Assembly: GCA_963698015.1 (NCBI GenBank)
Contig: OY969109.1
Location: 1,364,001 to 1,428,000 of the forward strand
Origin: VAXT01 sp963698015
GTDB taxonomy: Bacteria; Actinomycetota; Thermoleophilia; Gaiellales; Gaiellaceae
Direction: 5' to 3'
Length of the DNA stretch: 64,000 nt
Shown: one piece after another, positions 42,419 to 50,892 of the stretch
How positions within the stretch are numbered: position 1 is the stretch's first letter
Layout of the letters: each line of letters starts with the position of its first letter
Translations under genes and position numbers: made by a program
The notes under the pieces: generated by a model
Told to the model about the DNA's origin: nothing
What the model saw: only the letters and a program-made list of their open reading frames with translations
Database searches by the model: none

Positions 42419-42501
42419 CAGACCTTCCCGAACGCCCAGACGAGCAGGAACGCGAACGCGAAGCACGCAGCCGCGATGGACAGTGCCGCGAGATCGAACA
42501 T
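42418..42501 (-). CDS. 27-residue membrane peptide upstream of kdpF
   Basis: ATG 42501 opens a 27-codon frame whose stop overlaps the kdpF start (ATGA): FDLAALSIAAACFAFAFL with a further LVWAFGKV, i.e. a single hydrophobic helix with a short basic end. Overlap-coupled to kdpF at the head of the transporter genes. I recall similar very short hydrophobic ORFs before kdpF in other actinobacteria but cannot verify this here. It could be an extra Kdp subunit like KdpF or a leader peptide. Confidence 0.6.
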   Translation of the reverse strand: MFDLAALSIAAACFAFAFLLVWAFGKV

Positions 42502-42562
42502 GGTTCGAGCCTAAGCGGTGAAAACTGAGCGCGGCCTGAAGGTTTCGGTGCTTAGCCTGAAG
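42502..42562 (-). promoter_or_regulatory. possible kdp promoter/operator with a direct repeat
   Basis: The 50-base gap before the 27-residue ORF plus the end of corA carries two copies of CTTCAGGC on the minus strand (42562-42555 and 42541-42534), 21 bases apart, about two helical turns. This is the natural place for a KdpE-responsive promoter. No convincing -10/-35 pair was identified. Confidence 0.35.
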
Positions 42563-43556
42563 AAGTTCTGAGGGACCTGAGCCAGAGTACGAGCGCGACG
42601 AGCGGCACGAGGAGCCCGCCCAGGCCGAAGATGACGAAGGCCGTGAACGAGTCGACGTGGTCGACGAGCCAGCCGAAGTTCTGTCCGAAGAACCCTGTGA
42701 TGAACGTCAGCGGCAGGAAGACGGTCGCGACGATGGTCAGCCGGTTGACGACACGGTTCTGCTCCGCGGCGATCTCGCTCTGTCGCACGCCGATCAGCGA
42801 GAGGTGGGCCTCGAGCACGCTGATCAGCTGGTCGCGCTGGGCGATGATCTCCTCCTGGATCCGGTGGACGTGGTCGGCGATGTCGCGGAAGTAGCGCAGG
42901 AGTGCCGGATCGACAGGCTGGAACGCGCCCCGCTCGAGCGCGTCCAGCGGGGTCAGGAGCGGATGGACGGCGCGGTAGACGTCGTTGATCTCGGTCTTGA
43001 GCACGTAGATCTGCTCGGTCAGGTTCTTCCCGCCCGCGAACATGGCGTGCTCCATCTGGTCGATGTCCTCCTCGAGCCCGTCGACGACGGGGCCGTAGTC
43101 GTCGACGACCGTGTCGAGGATCGCCCAGACGGCCGCGGCTGGGCCGCTCTTCAGCAGATGAGGGTGCGCCTCCAGGTGGCGCCGCGCCCGCTCGGGATCC
43201 CCGGGCTCGCCGTGGCGGACGGCGATCACGAACCCGGCGCCGAGGAAGAGGTCGAGCTCGCTGAACACGACCCGGTTGGTCGGGGCGTCGTAGCGGGCCG
43301 ACTTGTAGACGATGAAGTAGAAGTCGTCGTACGGCTCGACCTTGGGCCGCTGATGCGCCTGGAAGGCGTCCTCGATCGCGAGCTCGTGCAGGCCGAAACG
43401 GTCTCGGACCTCGGACATGAGCTCGTGGCCGGGCTCGTGCAGCTCGATCCAGACGAAGTTGTTGCCGCCTCGGTGGAAGGAGGCCGCGTCCTCGAGGGTG
43501 GTCTCGCCATCCGACGGCTGACGCTCGCCTCGCGAGTAGTGAGCGCAGTCGATCAT
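42552..43556 (-). CDS. corA: CorA-family divalent cation transporter
   Basis: 334 residues from ATG 43556. A soluble alpha/beta N-terminal domain (FVWIELHEPGHELMSEV, FIVYKSARYD) and a long stalk helix precede two C-terminal membrane helices. The pore motif between them reads GFFGQNFG where the classical CorA has GMN; the residues on either side are typical, and GxN variants occur in the family. It lies between kdpE (34-base gap) and the kdp transporter genes on the same strand, so it probably shares their control. Mg, Co or another divalent ion is possible. Confidence 0.88.
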   Translation of the reverse strand: MIDCAHYSRGERQPSDGETTLEDAASFHRGGNNFVWIELHEPGHELMSEVRDRFGLHELAIEDAFQAHQRPKVEPYDDFYFIVYKSARYDAPTNRVVFSELDLFLGAGFVIAVRHGEPGDPERARRHLEAHPHLLKSGPAAAVWAILDTVVDDYGPVVDGLEEDIDQMEHAMFAGGKNLTEQIYVLKTEINDVYRAVHPLLTPLDALERGAFQPVDPALLRYFRDIADHVHRIQEEIIAQRDQLISVLEAHLSLIGVRQSEIAAEQNRVVNRLTIVATVFLPLTFITGFFGQNFGWLVDHVDSFTAFVIFGLGGLLVPLVALVLWLRSLRTSSG

Positions 43557-43590
43557 GCGATTCGGTTGTTCGACAGCGACTGCTCTTCGC

Positions 43591-44283
43591 CTACGTGCGA
43601 GTCTTCGGGTCGACCAGCCTGTAGCCGGCCCCGGGCTCGGTGAGGAGGTACCGGGGACGCGCACGGTCGGGCTCGATCTTGCGCCGGAGCTGAGAGACGT
43701 TCACGTGGAGGAGGTTCGAGGCGCCGTCGTAACCGGGGCCCCAGACCTCGTGCAGCAGCATCCGGTGCGTGAGGAGCTTGCCCTCGTTCTGCGCGAACAC
43801 CCGCAGCAGGTCGAACTCGTGTGGCGTCAGGTGGATGGGCGCGCCGTCGAGACTGACCGCCTGCTTCTGAAGGTCGACGACGAGATCGCCGATCTCGATC
43901 ACCGGGTCTCCGGACGGGGTGGTCCGCCGGAGCACAGCCCGGACTCGCGCGAGCAGCTCGTCGATCCCGACGGGCTTCGTGACGTAGTCGTCGGCGCCCG
44001 CGTCGAGCGCGGCCACCTTCTCCTGCTCGTCGTCCACGGCCGAGAGGACGATCACCGGCGCAGAGCTCCACTTGCGCAGCTCGCGGAGGACGTCTGCTCC
44101 GGTTCCGTCCGGGAGGATCAGGTCGAGGACGACAGCCTCGGGAGGCCGCATGCCGGCAGCAGCGAGAGCCTCTTCGGCTGTCTCGGCGGTGTCGACTTCG
44201 TAGCCGGCTCCGCGCAGGCTGGTCTGCAGCGCGCGGAGGATCTGCCGCTCGTCGTCGACGACCAGCACCCTGGGCCCGCTCAC
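43591..44283 (-). CDS. kdpE: OmpR-family response regulator KdpE
   Basis: 230 residues from GTG 44283. Receiver domain with acidic VDDE, phosphoacceptor Asp in AVVLDLILPDG and Lys in YVTKPVGIDEL; winged-helix output domain with HLTPHEFDLLRVFAQNEGKLLTH and NVSQLRRKIEPDRARPRYLLTEPGAGYRL, which strongly resembles KdpE. The start overlaps the kinase stop (GTGA). Longer upstream forms read across the kinase gene out of frame. It would activate kdpFACB on K+ limitation. Confidence 0.9.
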   Translation of the reverse strand: MSGPRVLVVDDERQILRALQTSLRGAGYEVDTAETAEEALAAAGMRPPEAVVLDLILPDGTGADVLRELRKWSSAPVIVLSAVDDEQEKVAALDAGADDYVTKPVGIDELLARVRAVLRRTTPSGDPVIEIGDLVVDLQKQAVSLDGAPIHLTPHEFDLLRVFAQNEGKLLTHRMLLHEVWGPGYDGASNLLHVNVSQLRRKIEPDRARPRYLLTEPGAGYRLVDPKTRT

Positions 44284-45644
44284 GTCGTTTCCCCAGGCTC
44301 GATCGCGGGCAGCGCAAGGACGAACGTGGCGCCCTGGCCCGGACGCGACTCGGCCCAGACGCGGCCGTTGTTCGCCTCCGCGAAGCCGCGGGCGATCGCG
44401 AGACCGAGCCCCGCCCCGCCGCCGGTCCCGTTCGAGCCTCGCTGAAACGGCTCGAAGATCCGCTCGAGATCGCGTGGAGGGACACCCTCGCCGCGGTCGA
44501 CGACGCGGATCAGAACCTCGGACGGAGTGGTCGTCACATGCATGCCCACGGTGTCCGACGAGTACTTGAGCGCGTTCTCCATCAGGTTCACGAGGACGCT
44601 CTGGATCTGGTGTGCGTCGACCCGGACCGCGGGCGACTCGTCGGGCAGAGCGACCTCGACGCGTCTTCCCGCGTCGCCCAGCTCGTCGAGCGCCTGGACG
44701 ACGAGGTCGTCGACAGTCCACACATCCGGGGCGGGCTGGGCGGCACCGGCCTGCAGTCGGGAGAGGTCGAGCAGGTTCCCGACGAGCCGGTTGAGCCGTT
44801 CCGCCTCGGCGAGGATCGTCCCGGAGAGCTGGCTGCGGTCCTCGCGCCCTAGCTCGAGGTCCTCGCGCGCGAGTGCGCCCGCCGAGGTGAGGATCGCCAT
44901 CAGCGGCGTGCGCAGGTCGTGGCTGACGGCTCGGAGAACGGCCGTCTTCATCGCGTCGCTTCGGCGGAGCGCTTCGGCTTCGAGGGCCTCGCGGGCCAGG
45001 CGCTCGCGGTCGATCGCGATCCCGAGCAGCGATGCGAGCGCCGGGAGCAGGTGCCGTCGGCTCGCTGCGCTTCCGGCCCGAGGCCGCTCGAGGTAGATCG
45101 TGCCCACCCTTCGGTCGCCCGCCTCGAGCGGGTAGCTGTCGTCACCCTCGCGCCGACCGGCCCCCAGCTCGATCCGGGCGCTCTCCACCTGGAGCGCCCG
45201 AGCTGCTTCCTCGGCGATGCGGTCGAGCTCGCTCCGCACCTGTTCGCGCTCGAGCAGCGAGGCGGCGATTTCAGCGAGGAGAGCAGATTCTTGCGCTCTC
45301 CGCCGGGCACGCGCCGCGAGGACGCTGACGACGACAGCCGTGAAGAGGTAGACCGCGAGCGCGACCCAGTTCTCGGAGTCCTGCAGCGTGAACGTGTGTG
45401 TGGGCGGCAGGAAGAACCAGTTGAAGGCGAGCATGCTCGCCACCGAAACCGGGATCGCGTACGCAAGTCCGAAGAGCACTGCGACCGCCAGGACGGCGAA
45501 GACGTAGAGCACGCCCAGGCTGAGCACAGGCGCAAACGAATCGAGAACGAAGATCGCGCCGGTGACGAGCGCAACCGCTGCGGCGCTCGCGAGCAGCGCT
45601 GCGACATGGCGGGCAATGCCCCGCTTTGGTAGCGCTGTGTTCAC
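44280..45644 (-). CDS. KdpD-type histidine kinase lacking the KdpD sensor domain
   Basis: 454 residues. The N-terminus has four closely spaced membrane helices (ALLASAAAVALVTGAIFV to YLFTAVVVSVLAA), the DUF4118 layout found in the middle of KdpD, with the typical FNWFFLPPTHTFTLQD loop. A GAF-like linker, HisKA (His in LRAVSHDLRTPLMAI) and HATPase_c (NLMENALKYSS, GEGVPPRDLERIF, GGAGLGLAIA) follow. This equals the C-terminal ~450 residues of KdpD; the N-terminal module is a separate gene at 36892-37983. It is first in the potassium locus. Confidence 0.88.
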   Translation of the reverse strand: MNTALPKRGIARHVAALLASAAAVALVTGAIFVLDSFAPVLSLGVLYVFAVLAVAVLFGLAYAIPVSVASMLAFNWFFLPPTHTFTLQDSENWVALAVYLFTAVVVSVLAARARRRAQESALLAEIAASLLEREQVRSELDRIAEEAARALQVESARIELGAGRREGDDSYPLEAGDRRVGTIYLERPRAGSAASRRHLLPALASLLGIAIDRERLAREALEAEALRRSDAMKTAVLRAVSHDLRTPLMAILTSAGALAREDLELGREDRSQLSGTILAEAERLNRLVGNLLDLSRLQAGAAQPAPDVWTVDDLVVQALDELGDAGRRVEVALPDESPAVRVDAHQIQSVLVNLMENALKYSSDTVGMHVTTTPSEVLIRVVDRGEGVPPRDLERIFEPFQRGSNGTGGGAGLGLAIARGFAEANNGRVWAESRPGQGATFVLALPAIEPGETT

Positions 45645-45685
45645 CTTCGAGGGCCTCGGTCAGAGCATAAGCACCACGCGCGGCC

Positions 45686-46174
45686 TCACGTGCCCGCCAC
45701 GCAGGCGCCCTGCGCGCTCAGCATCCAACTCGTGCCGACGGCGGTGCCCTCGATGGCGCGCACCGTCCACTGGCTGGCCGAGCTCGCGTAGGACTCGTTG
45801 ACGACGACGTCCCCGGTGTTCGCCGCCGCGCCCGTCACTCGCACGCCGGCGCCGACGACCCGCTTGCCGGCGGGGCAGTTGACGAGGACGACCTTCGGGC
45901 TCGAGGAGTCCTGGGCGCTCACGGCGGTCACGAGCTCGAGGCCGCTGAGCCCGGAGAAGACGGACGCCGGGAACTTTTTCGTCGTCCCGAGGGCGAGCAG
46001 GCGCCCGGCCTTGGGCAGGCGCGACGCGTGGATGCCGTTGACGCGGTCGGAGTTCAGCGCGAAGCGCGCCTTCGGGGTGATCGCGTCGCGCGCTGCCTGG
46101 CCGACGGGCGTCAGCGACGCGAGGGCGATCAGCAGAGCGGTCGCGGAGAGGACGGTCGGGAGTCGACCCTTCAT
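45686..46174 (-). CDS. secreted protein of unknown function
   Basis: 162 residues. A clear signal peptide (LSATALLIALASLTPVGQA) precedes a region with RFALNSDRVNGIHASRLPKAG and LVNCPAGKRVVGAGVRV, then a strand-rich end with WMLSAQGACVAG. Two Cys could form a disulfide. I do not know a named family; the VNGI.AS..PKAG..L pattern is one I associate with exported actinobacterial proteins, unverified. Own promoter expected in the 56-base gap shared with the divergent gene at 46231. Confidence 0.7.
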   Translation of the reverse strand: MKGRLPTVLSATALLIALASLTPVGQAARDAITPKARFALNSDRVNGIHASRLPKAGRLLALGTTKKFPASVFSGLSGLELVTAVSAQDSSSPKVVLVNCPAGKRVVGAGVRVTGAAANTGDVVVNESYASSASQWTVRAIEGTAVGTSWMLSAQGACVAGT

Positions 46175-46230
46175 CTCGTGCTCCTTTCACTTGGCGGGAG
46201 TCGACGCGAGCCTAGTACGGTGGTCGGTCG

Positions 46231-46653
46231 ATGAACGGCCGCTCGGAGCTCGTGGACACCCTCGGCAGGCTGACGCTCTTCGCCGACTTCACGCGGCCCG
46301 AGTTGGAGGCGGTCGCGCACACGGTCGACGAGGAGATGTTCGCGGAGGGCCAGCGCGTCCTGCGGCAGGGATTGAGCGGCAACGGGTTCTTCGTGATCCT
46401 GGAGGGCCTGGCCGCGATCCACGTCGACGGCGAGGCGCGCTGGACGCTGAAGCCGGGTGACTTCTTCGGCGAGATCTCGGTCCTGACCGGCGAGCCTCCG
46501 ACCGCCGACGTCGTCGCGAAGAGCCTGCTGCGGTGCGCGGTCGTGGCGGGGCCAGACTTCGAGCAGTTCCTGATGGAGCGCCCGCGGTTTCTCTTCCGCC
46601 TGCTCCAGGCAGAGGCGCACCGACTGCGGAACGCGCTCGAATGGCGCCAGTAG
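46231..46653 (+). CDS. cyclic nucleotide-binding domain protein
   Basis: 140 residues forming one CNB/CAP_ED domain: LTLFADFTRPELEAVAHTVDEE, QRVLRQGLSGNGFFVILEGLAAIHVDG, the phosphate-binding cassette region GDFFGEISVLTGEPPTADVVA, and a final helix. There is no DNA-binding domain. The critical Arg of the cassette (R-T/S after GE-x-A) appears replaced by PPTA, so nucleotide binding is uncertain. It overlaps the FAD oxidoreductase by 13 bases, implying joint function. Confidence 0.82.
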   Translation: MNGRSELVDTLGRLTLFADFTRPELEAVAHTVDEEMFAEGQRVLRQGLSGNGFFVILEGLAAIHVDGEARWTLKPGDFFGEISVLTGEPPTADVVAKSLLRCAVVAGPDFEQFLMERPRFLFRLLQAEAHRLRNALEWRQ

Positions 46654-48131
46654 AGGACGACCGGCCGTTTCCGCCGGGCGACTACGACGTCGTCGTCGTC
46701 GGGAGCGGACCGGGCGGGCTGCAGACGAGCTACGAGCTCCGTGCGCTCGGCATCCGGCACGCGGTGCTGTCGGCGGACGACTCGCCCGGCGGGATGTTCC
46801 GGCGCTTCCCCGTCTTCGAGCGCCTGATCACGTGGACGAAGCCGGACGCGCCCTTCGCGCGCGGGACCCGCGAGTACGAGTGGTTCGATCACAACAGCCT
46901 GCTCGCGAAAGAGCCGGAGTGCCGCGCGCTCGTCCCCGCCCTGATGGACCGCACGTTCGACGTCCCGTCGCGCGATGAGATGGAGGCGGGTCTCGTGGCC
47001 TTCGCGGAACGGGCACGGCTGGAGATCCGCTACGGGTGCTGCTGGGAGTCGACCCGGCGCGAGGACGACGGCTTCGTGCTTGTCACCTCGGACGGCGAGT
47101 ACCGGTGCCGCGCGGCCGTGTTCGCGATCGGCGTCACCGAGCCGTGGAAGGCTCCGATCCCCGGCGTCGAGCTGGCGGCGCACTACGTCGACACGGGAGA
47201 TCCCGAGCGGTACCGGGGGCGGAGCGTCTTCATCGTCGGCAAGCGCAACTCGGGCTTCGAGGTCGCGAGCGGACTGCTCGCCTGGGCGGCGAGGATCGTG
47301 CTCGCCTCGCCGAGGCCCGTCGACACCTCGCAGATCGGCCGCTCGCCGGTTCGCGCCCGCTACCTGCAGCCGCTCGACGAGTACGCCCGGGGCGGCGCGA
47401 GCGCGTACGTGGTCGACGCGACGATCGAGCGGATCGAGCGGAAGGACGGCGGCTTCCGCGTCGTCGCGCACGGGACGACGTGGCCCGGTGAGCTCTTCTT
47501 CGAGGTGGACGACGTGCTCGTGGCGACCGGGTTCCGGACGCCGCTCCTGGATCTGCCCGCGCTCGGCCTCGCGACGGTCGCCGACGGCCGGATCCCGGCG
47601 CTGACCCCGTTCTTCGAGAGCGTCTCCGTGCCGGGCGTCTACTTCGCCGGAAACGCGTCGTCGGGCTATCCGGGGCTGCGCAAGCAGGGGCTCGGGTCGA
47701 ACTCGACGTCGGTCAGCGGCTTCCGCTACAACGCGCGTGTCCTGGTGCGGCATCTCGCCGAGACGCGCTTCGGCAAGCGCCTCGAACGGCCGGTGCTTCA
47801 GCGGGAGCAGGTGCTGCCGTACCTGCTGCACGAGCTCGCGGTCGCACCCGAGCTCTGGGTGCAGAAGGGGTACCTGGCGCGCGCCATCAGCTTCGACGGG
47901 GAGATCCGCGACGAGGGGATCGTGCCGCTCGAGCAGTTCGTCGACGAGGTCGGGCCGAATGCGATCGCCGTGGCCGTCGAGATGAACCGCGACGCGGAGA
48001 TCCATCCGTCGGTGTACATCCGCTCCTCGAGCCGGCTGATCGAGGCGGCGCTGCCCGCCCATCCGACGCGCTCGTTCGACAGCGAGCAGCACCGCCGCGA
48101 GCTGGCCACGCTGCTCGAGCTCGTCGGCTAG
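46641..48131 (+). CDS. FAD/NAD(P)-dependent oxidoreductase
   Basis: 496 residues from ATG 46641. FAD-binding VVVVGSGPGGLQTSYEL near residue 17; a second nucleotide site FIVGKRNSGFEVASGLL around residue 200 replaces the usual GxGxSG; DVLVATGFRTPLLDLP closes the flavin domain. Overall like thioredoxin-reductase or flavin-monooxygenase type pyridine nucleotide oxidoreductases but without a CxxC redox pair that I can see. The coupled CNB protein suggests ligand-gated activity; some thioredoxin reductases carry a fused CNB domain, here the two are separate. Confidence 0.8.
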   Translation: MAPVEDDRPFPPGDYDVVVVGSGPGGLQTSYELRALGIRHAVLSADDSPGGMFRRFPVFERLITWTKPDAPFARGTREYEWFDHNSLLAKEPECRALVPALMDRTFDVPSRDEMEAGLVAFAERARLEIRYGCCWESTRREDDGFVLVTSDGEYRCRAAVFAIGVTEPWKAPIPGVELAAHYVDTGDPERYRGRSVFIVGKRNSGFEVASGLLAWAARIVLASPRPVDTSQIGRSPVRARYLQPLDEYARGGASAYVVDATIERIERKDGGFRVVAHGTTWPGELFFEVDDVLVATGFRTPLLDLPALGLATVADGRIPALTPFFESVSVPGVYFAGNASSGYPGLRKQGLGSNSTSVSGFRYNARVLVRHLAETRFGKRLERPVLQREQVLPYLLHELAVAPELWVQKGYLARAISFDGEIRDEGIVPLEQFVDEVGPNAIAVAVEMNRDAEIHPSVYIRSSSRLIEAALPAHPTRSFDSEQHRRELATLLELVG

Positions 48132-48145
48132 CTAATCTCCGGCGC

Positions 48146-48412
<267 letters not shown>

Positions 48413-48425
48413 CTGATCGTCTAGC

Positions 48426-49886
48426 TCAGTCGAGCCCGCCCGCGTCGATCACGACCGTCTTCAGGTCGGTCATGTCGAGCATCGTGTAGCGCCCGCCGAT
48501 CCGGCCCCAGCCGGTCCGGGTCCCTGATGCTCCGCCGAACGGCTCGTGGGCCTCCCAGTAGTCGGTCGAATCGTTGACGACGACGTTGCCGACCCGGAGA
48601 TTGTCGACGAACCGGAACGCGCGCTTGAGGCTGCGCGTGTAGACGGCCGCCTGCAGGCCGAGATACGAGTCGTTCGCCACCTCGAGCGCATGGTCGTCGC
48701 CGTCCACCCCGATCAGCGGGACGATCGGCCCGAACGTCTCGTCGTGGTTGATCAGCGTCTCGACGCCGACCCGGTCGACGACGGTCGGCTGGTAGTAGAG
48801 GCCGGTCGGGCGGCCCGGGTCGCGTGAACCTCCGACCACGACCTCGGCGCCCTTCGCGACTGCATCCTCCAGGTGGGCGTCCATCTTCTGCGCGGTGGGC
48901 TCGTTGTTCATCGGGCCGACGAGCGTCTCGTCGTCGAACGGGTCGCCGAGCTTCCAGCGTTCCGCCTCCGCGACGACCGCGGCGAGAAAGTCGTCGTGCA
49001 CCCGCTTGTCGACGAGGACGCGCTCCGTCGCACAGCACACCTGGCCCGCGCAGAAGAAGCCGCCGTAGACGGCGCCTTTGGCCGCCGCCTCCACATCGGC
49101 GTCAGCGCACACGACGACCGGCCCGTTGCCGCTCGCCTCGATCAGCGATCGCTTCAGCCCCGCCGCGCGGACGATCTTCTCGGCCGTCGTGTGCGACCCG
49201 ATGAAGGCGATGCAGTCGACATTGTCGTCCGTGATCAGGCGCTCGCCGACCTCTCCGCCGCCGTAGACGACGTTGACGACGCCCTCGGGCAGGCCCGCAT
49301 CGGCCATTGCCTGCATGAAGGTGGCCATGGCGATTGGCGTCCACTCGGACGGCTTCATGACGATCGTGTTCCCGGCGGCGATGCCGGGCGCGATCAGCTC
49401 GACCGGGATCAGCGTCGGGAAGTTCCACGGCGTGATGGCCGCATAGACGCCGTTCGGGACGCGGAAGGTCAGGATGCGCTTGTTGACGTCCTGCGACGGG
49501 ATGATCGCCGACTCCATCCGTTTCACGTCCTCGGCCGCGATCCGGAAGTTGTCGGCCGTCTCCTCCATGTCCGGAATCGCCTCGGCCGTGAACGGCTTGC
49601 CCTGCTCGAGCGAGAGCTCGCGAGCCATGTCCTCGCGGCGCTCGTCGATCAGGTCGGCGATCGCGTGGCAGATCTTCGCCCGCTCCCAGGCGGAGAGCGC
49701 CGCCCACTTCGGCTGGGCCTGGCGCGCGGCCTTGGCGGCTCGCGTGATGTCCTCCGCGCTCGCATCCGGCACCTCGGCGAGCGTCTCTCCCGTCACGGGG
49801 GAGACGATCTCCCTCACGTTGTCGCCGGTCGCCTCGGCCCAGTCGCCGCCGATGAAGTTCCGGAGTGTGCGGACGGTAGTCGCCAC
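48426..49886 (-). CDS. NAD(P)-dependent aldehyde dehydrogenase
   Basis: 486 residues from a GTG preceded by AAGGAG. Aldehyde dehydrogenase motifs: ITPWNFPTLIP, the general-base Glu in LIEASGNGPVVV and the nucleophilic Cys in CAGQVCCATERV, where two Cys adjoin. FGGASGTRTGWGRIGGRY at the end differs from the PFGG-x-KxSG usual in betaine/aminoaldehyde types, so it may have another specificity (semialdehyde or lactaldehyde-like). Monocistronic between DUF2277 and the giant surface protein. Longer in-frame ORFs upstream are shadows. Confidence 0.85.
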   Translation of the reverse strand: MATTVRTLRNFIGGDWAEATGDNVREIVSPVTGETLAEVPDASAEDITRAAKAARQAQPKWAALSAWERAKICHAIADLIDERREDMARELSLEQGKPFTAEAIPDMEETADNFRIAAEDVKRMESAIIPSQDVNKRILTFRVPNGVYAAITPWNFPTLIPVELIAPGIAAGNTIVMKPSEWTPIAMATFMQAMADAGLPEGVVNVVYGGGEVGERLITDDNVDCIAFIGSHTTAEKIVRAAGLKRSLIEASGNGPVVVCADADVEAAAKGAVYGGFFCAGQVCCATERVLVDKRVHDDFLAAVVAEAERWKLGDPFDDETLVGPMNNEPTAQKMDAHLEDAVAKGAEVVVGGSRDPGRPTGLYYQPTVVDRVGVETLINHDETFGPIVPLIGVDGDDHALEVANDSYLGLQAAVYTRSLKRAFRFVDNLRVGNVVVNDSTDYWEAHEPFGGASGTRTGWGRIGGRYTMLDMTDLKTVVIDAGGLD

Positions 49887-49927
49887 AGAAGTGCTCCTTT
49901 CTCGGTGCAGCAGATTAGAGCAGCGAG

Positions 49928-50892
49928 CTAGCCGGTGAACTGAACACGCGCGTGCAGCACGTGCCTCTTCCGGGCGCGGATCCTGACTCTGGCGCGTGCG
50001 CTGCACGCCCGATGCTGCCGCTTGGAGATCTTGGTGGCGAGCCGCGGGCAGTTGGAAACGTTCAGCCCCGAGACCTCGACGACATTGACGCCGACGCCAC
50101 CCTGATTGCCGACCGCCTTGGCGACGACGAGGAACCGTCTGCTCTTCCCGGGGCCGAGCTTGCCGATGGTCCAGCACAGCTGGCCGTTCACCTCCTTGGC
50201 ACCGGGAGCGCGAACCAGCTCGAGCCCGGGCGGAAGCTTGTCGCAGACGCGAACGCCTCGCGCGGTGCCGGGGCCCTTGTTCGTCACCTTGATGAAGAAC
50301 CTCACGCGTTGCCCTGTTCGAATCACCTTTGGCCTCGCGGTCTTGGTGACCACAAGGCGGGCCGGTGGCGGACGCCTGGTGTTCGCGACGGTACAGGTCA
50401 GGACGCCGCCCGGAGTGGCCGGGCTGGTCACGGTGAAGGGGCCGCCGGTATAGCGCTTGATGCTCAGCGGGCCCGTGCCGCAGTTGATGAACGCCACAAA
50501 ACCGGCAGGAACTTGGACCTCGCCTAGGGTGACCTGGGTCGACGGTGGATAGTCGAAGGAGACGCTGTCTCCGTCCACGCGCGCGAGGGAGGACACGTCG
50601 TACGGTGCCTGGCCGGTCCGGTCGACGAAGATCGTCGCCGAGCTCGGCGTGCCTGCCCACTGCTTGATCACGCGCACGGTCGTCTGGGGCGTGTTGGTGA
50701 CCGTGCAGGTCAGGGTGGCCCCCTCCTCGGCCGGGGACGTGACCGGGAACGGGCCGCCCCCATAGGCCTGCGGGCCGGCGCCGCAATCGATCTGCGCCCG
50801 GAAGCCGGCCGGGACGGCTGTCTCGCCGAGGGTGACCGGAGTCGAGACGGGGTATGAGAAGGATGCGTCGTCGCCGCTCGCTGTCGCCACTC
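49928..50892 (-). CDS. C-terminal segment: repeats 6-7 and DUF11-like domain
   Basis: This frame holds the second half of repeat 6 (DDASFSYPVSTPVTLGE), all of repeat 7 (TVRVIKQWAGTPSSATIFVD) and a DUF11-type domain: RLVVTKTARPKVIRTGQRVR, FFIKVTNKGPGTARGVRVCD and LPPGLELV. A basic tail (RIRARKRHVLHARVQFTG) follows with no sortase LPxTG motif, so the anchoring mode is unclear. The part between 50893 and 51039 in a third frame carries the first half of repeat 6. Confidence 0.72.
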
